DNA of 5,835 nt from NCBI GenBank assembly GCA_964416315.1, contig CAYQDR010000182.1:1-5835 (forward strand). Reading direction: 5' to 3'. Each line of letters starts with the position of its first letter. The stretch's first letter is position 1. A program made the translations under genes and the position numbers. This DNA comes from CAYQDR01 sp964416315 (GTDB lineage Bacteria; Methylomirabilota; Methylomirabilia; Rokubacteriales; DASRDR01). Below the pieces are notes generated by a model. That model saw only the letters and a program-made list of their open reading frames with translations, ran no database searches and was not told the origin of the DNA. Positions 1-5,385 of this stretch are shown here, in pieces.

Positions 1-262
1 CCAGCGGCAAAGAAGTCGAGCCGGGAGATGTCAGAAAGCGTGGGCGCTAACACACTATGAAGCCTACTATGAAGCCGACATGGTGGTCTCCGGAGTTGAC
101 CCTATGAAAGCCTAGATTGGGGCGGCTGTCAACAGCACACGGCTAGCCTCCGGGGACGGGTCAGAACAGGATGAAAGAATGCTCCTTTGGGGCCCAGGTG
201 ACGTAGCCAGAACCGACTACCCACACGAGTGCCGCGGCCCAGATCCTCCCTCAGTCCCACGT
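1..262. other. Gene-free 5' region with lower GC
   Basis: I see no convincing gene here. The first 180 bases have about 56% GC by direct count, against about 70% or more in the operon, so this stretch may have a different origin. It holds three near-identical copies of CTATGAA(A)GCC: two at 54-64 and 66-76 in direct tandem (12-base period, shared core ACTATGAAGCC), and a third with one extra A at 102-112. No promoter with good -35 and -10 elements is evident; TTGAC at 96-100 has no matching -10 box 17 bases on. The operon promoter may lie here or further upstream, but I cannot place it. Confidence 0.4.
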
Positions 263-518
263 CTGGCGCTCGGTCGCCACGTGGGCCGCCGCGTCACGCT
301 CCGCCACGCCGCCTTCCCGAGCCCCCGCAGCTCACGGATGGAGGTCGCGGCCGGGAACGCCACGGCCCGCGAGAGGACCGTAGGCGGCGCAAAGCAGCGG
401 GAACATGAGCGCGGCGGCCGCGGAAACCCTGGTACGGCTGGCTTATAGGGACGTCTGGAATCTGGAGGGCGGGTTCCAGGCGTGGGAGCGGGCGGGGTTC
501 CCGCTGAGCAAGCGATGA
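263..518 (+). pseudogene. Decayed rhodanese-domain gene (C-terminal remnant)
   Basis: The frame from 387 to the TGA at 516-518 reads through a segment typical of the end of a single-domain rhodanese (sulfurtransferase): SGN-x-S, then AAAETLVRL, then YRDVWNLEGGFQAW and ERAGFPL. In intact family members this follows an active-site loop of the form C-x-S-G-N-R-S. Here the Cys position reads Gln and the Arg reads Met, and a TAG at 381-383 blocks the frame just upstream. The upstream rhodanese-like part, LALGRHVG through SSRME to RERTV, is in a different frame (about 263-382), which implies a frameshift. I am fairly sure of the C-terminal match and much less sure of the upstream half. It is probably non-functional. 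Its stop overlaps an ATG (515) that is in frame with the next gene, which suggests the operon once began with this gene. Confidence 0.6.
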
Positions 519-561
519 ACCGGTCCGAGGCGTGCTTCGCTGGCGAGCCCGGCTGTTCGCA

Positions 562-570
562 GAGAGGAGG
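562..570 (+). promoter_or_regulatory. Ribosome binding site of propeller gene 1
   Basis: GAGAGGAGG ends four bases before the GTG at 575. It is the strongest Shine-Dalgarno sequence near the gene start and is the main reason for choosing GTG 575 over the in-frame ATG at 515 or GTG at 482, which have no good site. Confidence 0.65.
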
Positions 571-574
571 CCGT

Positions 575-1492
575 GTGAGGCGATCGGAGATCGGAAGGGG
601 CGTCGGGGAGGGCCGGCCCGGGGACTTGACGCGCCTGCTGGCACTCGCGTTGGTCTTGACGATCGGCGTGTCGGGGTTCGTCGCGGACGGTGCGGGCGCA
701 GGTGCGCCTGGGGGCCGCCTCACGAGCTTGGCCGTGAGCCCGCAGGACGGCACACTCTGGGTCGGGACCGCTCAGGGCCTGTTCCGGAGCGGGGACCGGG
801 GCCGGACCCTCGTCCCCGTGACACTGCCCGCCAAGGCCGGGGCGGTTGAGGTCACCGCGGTAGTACTGGAGCCGCGGCCGCCGCACGTGGTCTACGTCGC
901 GACGGGCGGCGAGGGGATCTTCAGGAGCGAAGACGGCGGGAAGAGCTGGACGGCCGCCAGCAGCGGCCTGGCGGGTCTCGACGTCCGGGGTCTGGCCGTC
1001 TCGCCGACGGATGGCCGGCTCCACGCCCAGGTGCCCGCGAAAGGGCTGTTTCGCAGCTTCGACGGCGCGATGACCTGGCAGCGGGTGGACAACGGTCCGA
1101 AGGGCACCATGTACACCCTGGCCTCCGTCAACATCTCCACGGGCATGGGCGGGATCTTTCTCTACGTCGCGACGGATCAGGGCCTGGTCCGCGGCCCGGA
1201 CTGATTCTGAGGCTTCTCGCCGGTGGGCGGTCTGCCCACCAAGCAACCGGCCGCGGCCTTCGCGGCGGACCCCACGGCGAATCCGGTGATGTTCGCGGCG
1301 CTCGCGGACGGCCTGTGGAAGAGCGGGGACGGCGGCCAGACCTGGCAGCGGCTCACAAGCGCTCCACGAGGCATCACCGCCCTCACGGTCCACTCCGAGG
1401 GCCTGGTACGGGAGGTCGTGTTCGCCGGGACCGGAGACGGCAGGATCTTCAGGAGCGCCGATGGCGGCGCGTCATGGGAGGCCGCGCGATGA
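575..1492 (+). CDS. Exported Asp-box beta-propeller selenoprotein with U-F-U motif (paralogue 1)
   Basis: Read as one 305-residue protein with TGA codons at 1202-1204 and 1208-1210 decoded as Sec (residues 210 and 212); TGA 1490-1492 is the stop. The N-terminus has arginines and a hydrophobic stretch (about residues 20-36), so it is probably exported. Asp-box (BNR) repeats start at residues 69, 115, 158, 247 and 291. Between the third and fifth positions, residues 204-214 (LVRGPDUFUGF) occupy the expected fourth box. The reading frame runs on after the TGAs with two more standard boxes, which argues against a true stop. A SECIS-like hairpin lies at 1222-1240. Start GTG 575 is chosen for its ribosome binding site, its signal peptide placement and because it makes the length equal to the paralogue; ATG 515 would give 325 residues. 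Asp-box proteins include sialidases, YCF48-like assembly factors and many of unknown role. I assign no enzyme activity. The U-F-U site could bind copper or another soft metal, or act in redox exchange (inference). Confidence 0.85.
1211..1240 (+). promoter_or_regulatory. SECIS-like hairpin of propeller gene 1
   Basis: Bases 1222-1228 (GGTGGGC) pair perfectly with 1234-1240 (GCCCACC) around a five-base loop GGTCT (1229-1233). The loop begins 18 nt after the TGA at 1208 and 24 nt after the TGA at 1202. Bacterial SECIS elements sit in the coding sequence just after the UGA and present a small loop with G and U to SelB. From memory, the E. coli fdhF element has the same GGUCU in its loop, also 18 nt after its UGA. 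There is no T-tract and the coding frame continues, so this is not a terminator. Confidence 0.85.
1476..1481 (+). promoter_or_regulatory. Ribosome binding site of propeller gene 2
   Basis: GGGAGG lies seven bases before ATG 1489, inside the end of the preceding gene. It supports the ATGA-overlap start rather than any longer in-frame extension. Confidence 0.6.
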
Positions 1493-2406
1493 GGGCCAGG
1501 CGATTGCGCACGCTCATCACCGGCCTGGGGGCCCTGCCGATCGCGCTGACCCTCGTCGGTGCGGGGACCCGGTCGTCGTTCGCGGCCTCGCCGCACGCTC
1601 CAGACGGGCGCGCCGGGCTCTTCGAGCACGTCCACGCGCTCGCGGTGGACGCCGCCGGGCGAGCCCTCTTCCTGGGCGCCCACACCGGCCTCTTCCGGAG
1701 CGAGGACGGCGGGCGGTCCTGGGAGAAGGCGGCGCTGTCCGCGCAGCACCCCCACACGGACGTGATGGCGGTCGCGCCGGACTCGAAGGACCCGCTCGTC
1801 ATCTACGTGGCCACGCACGAGGCGGGCGTCCTCAAGTCCACGGACGGCGGCCGCACATGGCGAGAGGTCAACGTCGGGCTCGGGGGGCTCGACGTCCACG
1901 GTCTCGCCGTGGACCCGAGCGCGCCGGCCAAGCTCCACACCGCGGTGCGGGAGACGGGCGAGGGGATCTACCGGACGACCGACGGCGGTGAGAAGTGGGT
2001 CCGCGTGGATGACGGGCCCGGCGGGGAGGTGAAGGTCCTCGCTTCCGTGAACATCCCGACGGGGATGGGCGGGATCTGGCTCTACGCCGGCACCGCGGAG
2101 GGGCTCCAGCGTAACCCGGACTGCTTCTGAGGCTGGAAGCCGGTGGGCGGTCTGCCCACCAAGCGGACGGTGAACGGCTTCGCGGTGAGCCCGGCGGATC
2201 CCCGGACGATGTACGTCGCCATGCGGGATGGCCTCTTTAGAAGCACCGATGCGGGAGAGAGCTGGAAGCCCGCCGGCAAGGGGCTCCGGAACCTGGCCGC
2301 GGTCGCGGTGAACCCCAGGCGGCCGAGCGAAGTGTACGTCGCGACGGCGGACGGGGTGATCTTCCGGAGTCCCGACGGAGGGACGACATGGGAACGGCAG
2401 AAGTGA
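1489..2406 (+). CDS. Exported Asp-box beta-propeller selenoprotein with C-F-U motif (paralogue 2)
   Basis: Read as 305 residues with TGA 2128-2130 decoded as Sec214; TGA 2404-2406 is the stop. The start ATG overlaps the previous stop (ATGA), so translation is probably coupled. An Arg-rich N-terminus and hydrophobic stretch (about 9-26) ending near SFA-AS suggest a signal peptide. Six repeat positions start at residues 68, 114, 160, 206, 249 and 291. Five are normal Asp-boxes such as LFRSEDGGRSW; the one at 206-216 reads LQRNPDCFUGW, so Cys212 and Sec214 replace the Gly-rich part of the box. The paralogue has Sec at both positions: TGC here aligns with its TGA at 1202. The strongest shared block runs from ASVNI-x-TGMGGI to the PVGGLPTK that encodes the hairpin. 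The gene is followed directly by the multicopper oxidase. The function is unknown; metal binding or thiol/selenol redox is inferred from the motif and neighbours. Confidence 0.87.
2131..2160 (+). promoter_or_regulatory. SECIS-like hairpin of propeller gene 2
   Basis: Stem 2142-2148 with 2154-2160 and loop GGTCT at 2149-2153, starting 18 nt after the TGA at 2128. Stem and loop are identical base for base to those of the first propeller gene; bases 2139-2164 match 1219-1244 exactly, while the sequence on either side has diverged. Such nucleotide-level conservation between diverged paralogues points to selection on the RNA as well as on the peptide. Confidence 0.85.
2377..2381 (+). promoter_or_regulatory. 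Ribosome binding site of the multicopper oxidase
   Basis: GGAGG six bases before ATG 2388. It favours that ATG over the in-frame GTG at 2403, which overlaps the preceding stop (GTGA) but has a poor site in front. Confidence 0.55.
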
Positions 2407-3938
2407 CCGCCCGCGAGCTGTCGCGCCGCGAGTTCCTCAGGGTCTCCGGCCACGCGGGCCTCGGGGCGGTCGCCCTGTCGTTGGCGGGCGGAGTAGTCTT
2501 GCACCCCGGTCTCGGCCAGGCTCAGCCGGGGAAGAGCCGGGTGCGGGAGATCCACCTGGAGGCCCGAGACCTCGCGTGGGAGCTTGCCCCGGGCAAGGCG
2601 ATCAGGGCCATGGCCTACAACGGTCAGATCCCCGGGCCGGAGATCCGCATGAAGGAAGGCGAGCGGGTGCGGATCATCCTGAAGAACGCCCTGCCCGAGC
2701 CCACGACGATCCACTGGCACGGCGTGGACGTCCCGGCCGCCATGGACGGGGTTCCGGGGATCTCCCAGAAGCCGGTTCAACCGGGTGAGACGTTCGTCTA
2801 CGAGTTCGAAGGACGGCCCACCGGCACCCGCTGGTACCACACCCACTTCCAGGAGCACGACCAGCTCGACCTCGGCCTCGCGGCGCCGCTGATCATCGAG
2901 CCGGCAGGAGGCGACCCCTTCCCGTTCGACCGCGAGTACACCCTCGTCCTCGACGACTGGGCCACCGGGACGGGGCGGCCGCTCCCGAGCACGCGCGAGG
3001 GGACGGCCGGTGGCCGCGGCGGCATGGGCGGGATGATGGGCGGGATGGGCGGCATGATGGGTGGCGGCATGGGCCGGATGATGGAGGGGATGATGGGTCG
3101 CGGCGGGATGGGCGGCATGATGAGCGGCCGCACGCCCGCCTACGACACGATGACGATCAACGGCAAGGCCTACCCGGCGACGGCACCGCTGACCGTGCGA
3201 AAGGGTGAGCGCGTGCGCCTCCGGCTGATCAACGCGAGCGCCGACCACACCCACGTCATCCGCCTCGCCGGCCACCGTCTCCAGGTCACGCACACCGACG
3301 GAAATCCCCTCGTGCAGGCGGTGGAGGCGGACGCCGTGCCCATCGCGCCCGGCGAGCGCTATGACGTCCAGTTCGTGGCCGACCGGCCGGGTGCCTGGTT
3401 CCTCTCCTGTGCCGAGGTGGGCCATCCCGGCGCCGGGGAGCAGGTCCTCGTGGTGTACGAGGGTCACGAGGGGAGACACCCGGAAGCCCCGGCGGAAGGC
3501 ATGACGCGTCTCGAGCTCTGGCGCTACGGCTCGGGCCGGGGCCGGGACGTGCTGCCCCGCGCCTGGGGCCGGGAGCGGAGCTTCGACCTCCTGCTGAGCG
3601 GAGGGATGATGGGGTCCGATGCGTGGACGATCAACGGCAAGCAGTATCCCCGGACCGACCCGCTCCGGCTCCGGACGGGGGACCGGGTCCGCGTCCGCTT
3701 CGAGAACCACAGCATGGAGGCCCACCCGATGCACCTCCACGGCCAATCGTTCCGGGTCCTCGCGGTCAACGGCGCGCGCTACGCCGAGCCGATCGTCAAG
3801 GACAGCGTGGACGTGGACGCCCACATGGGGTCGGTCGTCATCGAGTTCACGGCGCACAACCCGGGGGACTGGTTCCTCCACTGCCACAAGCCGATGCACA
3901 TGGAAGGCGGGATGATCACCCTCGCGAAGATCGCGTGA
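2388..3938 (+). CDS. Tat-exported multicopper oxidase with Met-rich insertion
   Basis: A 516-residue protein of the laccase/CueO/CopA superfamily, which couples one-electron oxidation of a substrate, often Cu(I), to reduction of O2 to water. The N-terminus has a textbook twin-arginine signal, SRREFLRVSG (residues 12-21), and a hydrophobic stretch ending near GQAQ (about 46), so it folds with copper before export. Copper ligand motifs are all present: HWHG (109-112), WYHTH (149-153), HPMHLHG (446-452) and HCHKPMHMEGGM (498-509), with Cys499 as type 1 ligand and Met509 as the likely axial ligand. Residues 213-245 hold 14 Met among Gly residues, an insertion resembling Met-rich copper-recruiting loops. 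The start overlaps the previous gene by 19 bases; the stop TGA shares a base with the next ATG (TGATG). The substrate cannot be told from sequence; cuprous oxidase is most likely given the Met-rich loop and the SCO gene nearby. Confidence 0.93.
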   Translation: MGTAEVTARELSRREFLRVSGHAGLGAVALSLAGGVVLHPGLGQAQPGKSRVREIHLEARDLAWELAPGKAIRAMAYNGQIPGPEIRMKEGERVRIILKNALPEPTTIHWHGVDVPAAMDGVPGISQKPVQPGETFVYEFEGRPTGTRWYHTHFQEHDQLDLGLAAPLIIEPAGGDPFPFDREYTLVLDDWATGTGRPLPSTREGTAGGRGGMGGMMGGMGGMMGGGMGRMMEGMMGRGGMGGMMSGRTPAYDTMTINGKAYPATAPLTVRKGERVRLRLINASADHTHVIRLAGHRLQVTHTDGNPLVQAVEADAVPIAPGERYDVQFVADRPGAWFLSCAEVGHPGAGEQVLVVYEGHEGRHPEAPAEGMTRLELWRYGSGRGRDVLPRAWGRERSFDLLLSGGMMGSDAWTINGKQYPRTDPLRLRTGDRVRVRFENHSMEAHPMHLHGQSFRVLAVNGARYAEPIVKDSVDVDAHMGSVVIEFTAHNPGDWFLHCHKPMHMEGGMITLAKIA

Positions 3939-4603
3939 TGGCGGCGAGCGCCACGGCGGCAGAGCCGCCCGAGACCGTCCACCACCCGGTGTTTGCCCGG
4001 CTCTTCGTGCGAATCAGCCGGGCGGCGCAGGCTCGCGGCCAGGGCGAACACCGGCGGGAGCTGCTCGCCGGCCTCTCCGGACGCGTCATCGAGGTCGGGG
4101 CGGGCAATGGCCTGAACTTCGCCTACTACCCGCCGTCCGTCACGGAGGTGGTCGCCGTCGAGCCCGAAGGCTACCTGCGCGAGCTGGCCGTCCAAGCCGC
4201 GCGGAGCGCCCCGGTCGCGGTCCGCGTCATCGACGGGGTTGCCGGACAGCTTCCCGTCGAGCGCGCCGCGTTCGACGCCGGCGTCGCCTCGCTGATGCTC
4301 TGCTCCGTCCGCGACCCCGCGCGCGCCCTGGCGGAACTCCTCCGGGTCATCCGTCCCGGTGGCGCGCTGCGCTTCTACGAGCACGTCCGCGCGAGCAGCC
4401 CCGGGCTGGCTCGTGTCCAGCAGACTTTGGATGCGCTGGTCTGGCCGCGCCTGTTCGGCGGGTGCCATACCAGCCGTAACACGCGCGCAGCCATCGAGGC
4501 CGCCGGGTTCCACATCGAGACCTACCGAAGCTTCCCGTTCCGGCCCTGCCTGCTGGCCGTTCCGGTCGCGCCCCACGTCCTGGGCGCGGCCCGCCGACCA
4601 TGA
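3938..4603 (+). CDS. SAM-dependent methyltransferase, METTL7/TMT1-like (possible thiol methyltransferase)
   Basis: A 221-residue class I (Rossmann) methyltransferase, probably cytoplasmic since no signal or membrane segment is visible. The SAM-binding motif I is VIEVGAGNGLNF (50-61), followed by YYPPSV, an acidic residue at the end of strand 2 (VAVEPE, 72-77), the LCSV segment (121-124), VIRPGG (137-142) and FYEHV (146-150), then FGGCH (173-177). The order YYPP, LCSV, LRPGG-like, EHV and F-x-GC is what I recall for human METTL7A/B (TMT1A/B), which methylate alkyl thiols and H2S, so thiol or selenol methylation is a reasonable suggestion. This is not proven: related UbiE/Methyltransf_11 proteins have many substrates. 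The frame is open far upstream, but ATG 3938 is chosen because it overlaps the oxidase stop and the earlier part is antisense-like shadow of the oxidase. It is likely translated by coupling, as the ribosome binding site is weak. Confidence 0.85.
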   Translation: MAASATAAEPPETVHHPVFARLFVRISRAAQARGQGEHRRELLAGLSGRVIEVGAGNGLNFAYYPPSVTEVVAVEPEGYLRELAVQAARSAPVAVRVIDGVAGQLPVERAAFDAGVASLMLCSVRDPARALAELLRVIRPGGALRFYEHVRASSPGLARVQQTLDALVWPRLFGGCHTSRNTRAAIEAAGFHIETYRSFPFRPCLLAVPVAPHVLGAARRP

Positions 4604-5385
4604 ACGCCCCCGGTCACGTCCCGTTCGGGCGACGTCTCCGGCTGTGGGCGGTGTGGGTCCTGCTCGTCGTCGGAGGCGGTCTTGCCGCGTGGCCTTCGCT
4701 CGGCGGCTGGCTGGCCCGGACGTTCGCGGGATCGACGAGTCCGAACCAGAGCCAAGGGGTGCTCGAGGTCCTGGGCACGTACGGCGACGTCCCCGACTTT
4801 GCGCTCACCGACCGGAGCGGCCGGCCCGTCGCCCGCGCCGACCTTCTCGGGAAAGTCTGGCTCGCGAACTTCATCTACACCCAGTGCAAGGAAACGTGTC
4901 CTCTCCAGAGCGCGCAGGTCGCGCGCCTGCAGGCCGAGTTCGCGGCTGAGGCCAGCCTCCGGTTCGTCTCGATCACCGTCGATCCGGAGCGGGATACGGC
5001 GGCGGTCCTCGCCCGGTACGCGGAGCGGTACGGGGCCGACCCGGTCCGCTGGCTGTTTTTGACCGGCGACAAGGGGACCATCTACCGCCTGGCGAAGGAG
5101 GGCTTTCGCCTCGGGGTCGTCGATCCGGACGACCCGGATCAGGCAATGGGCCCCCTCCGGCTGCTCGGGCCTCGGTCCGCCTGGGCCACCCACGGGTCGA
5201 AGGGGCTCGTCATGCACAGCTCCCGGCTGGTGCTCGTGGATCGGCAGGCGAGGATCCGCGCCTACCACCTCCCCGGCGACGAGCGGTCGCTGGATCGCCT
5301 CCGGCAGAACGTGAGGCTCCTGCTGCGGAGCGGGCCGGGAAGGGATAGCCGGAGGGTCTCTCGATGGGACGCGATGCGAGGCTGA
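4600..5385 (+). CDS. SCO1/SenC family protein, membrane anchored
   Basis: A 261-residue thioredoxin-fold protein of the SCO family, which binds copper and serves in cytochrome oxidase CuA assembly or periplasmic thiol-disulfide exchange. One N-terminal membrane helix (about 13-31) follows a basic segment, putting the domain outside the membrane. Family signatures are visible: FIYTQCKETCPLQ with the CxxxC pair Cys96/Cys100, VSITVDPERDT (about 124-134), and the distal copper-ligand His206 in VMHSSRLVLVD. The segment between the VDPERD region and His206 contains an Asp/Pro-rich loop (DPDDPDQ) and seems somewhat longer than in typical members. ATG 4600 overlaps the methyltransferase stop (ATGA). 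The basic C-terminal tail (about 245-261) overlaps the start of the next gene by 22 bases and is probably not part of the fold. Here the redox cysteines are ordinary TGC/TGT codons, in contrast to the next gene. Confidence 0.92.
   Translation: MNAPGHVPFGRRLRLWAVWVLLVVGGGLAAWPSLGGWLARTFAGSTSPNQSQGVLEVLGTYGDVPDFALTDRSGRPVARADLLGKVWLANFIYTQCKETCPLQSAQVARLQAEFAAEASLRFVSITVDPERDTAAVLARYAERYGADPVRWLFLTGDKGTIYRLAKEGFRLGVVDPDDPDQAMGPLRLLGPRSAWATHGSKGLVMHSSRLVLVDRQARIRAYHLPGDERSLDRLRQNVRLLLRSGPGRDSRRVSRWDAMRG
5351..5355 (+). promoter_or_regulatory. Ribosome binding site of the peroxiredoxin-like gene
   Basis: GGAGG eight bases before ATG 5364, inside the end of the SCO gene. It supports that start despite the 22-base overlap. 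Confidence 0.5.

Noticed and set aside
1..230. Group II intron or other structured RNA fragment
   Set aside because: The repeats and lower GC are suggestive, but I could not identify a domain V or any other diagnostic motif.
179..448. 89-codon open frame as a genuine gene
   Set aside because: No ribosome binding site and an unusual composition; only its middle part resembles a rhodanese, and the matching C-terminus is in another frame.
1202..1210. Genetic code reassignment of TGA to Trp or Gly
   Set aside because: TGA ends all five completed genes, TGG is used freely for Trp, and the internal TGAs fall only at Cys-type positions next to hairpins.
1222..1240. Hairpins as rho-independent terminators
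   Set aside because: There is no T-run after the stem and the coding frame continues through it.
1202..2130. TGAs in the propeller genes as ordinary stops giving split genes
   Set aside because: The same frame continues with in-register Asp-boxes in both genes, the TGAs align with each other and with a Cys codon, and an identical hairpin follows each. Separate downstream genes starting at the GTGs inside the hairpins (1223, 2143) would lack a ribosome binding site and signal peptide.
2082..3899. Long minus-strand open frame (605 codons) opposite the oxidase, and another at 443-1393
   Set aside because: These are antisense shadows in GC-rich DNA: His/Ala/Arg/Pro-rich, low-complexity, without recognisable domains, opposite well-supported plus-strand genes.
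3623..3937. Upstream extension of the methyltransferase frame
   Set aside because: This stretch encodes the copper-site region of the oxidase in another frame; the methyltransferase fold and an overlapping ATG begin at 3938.
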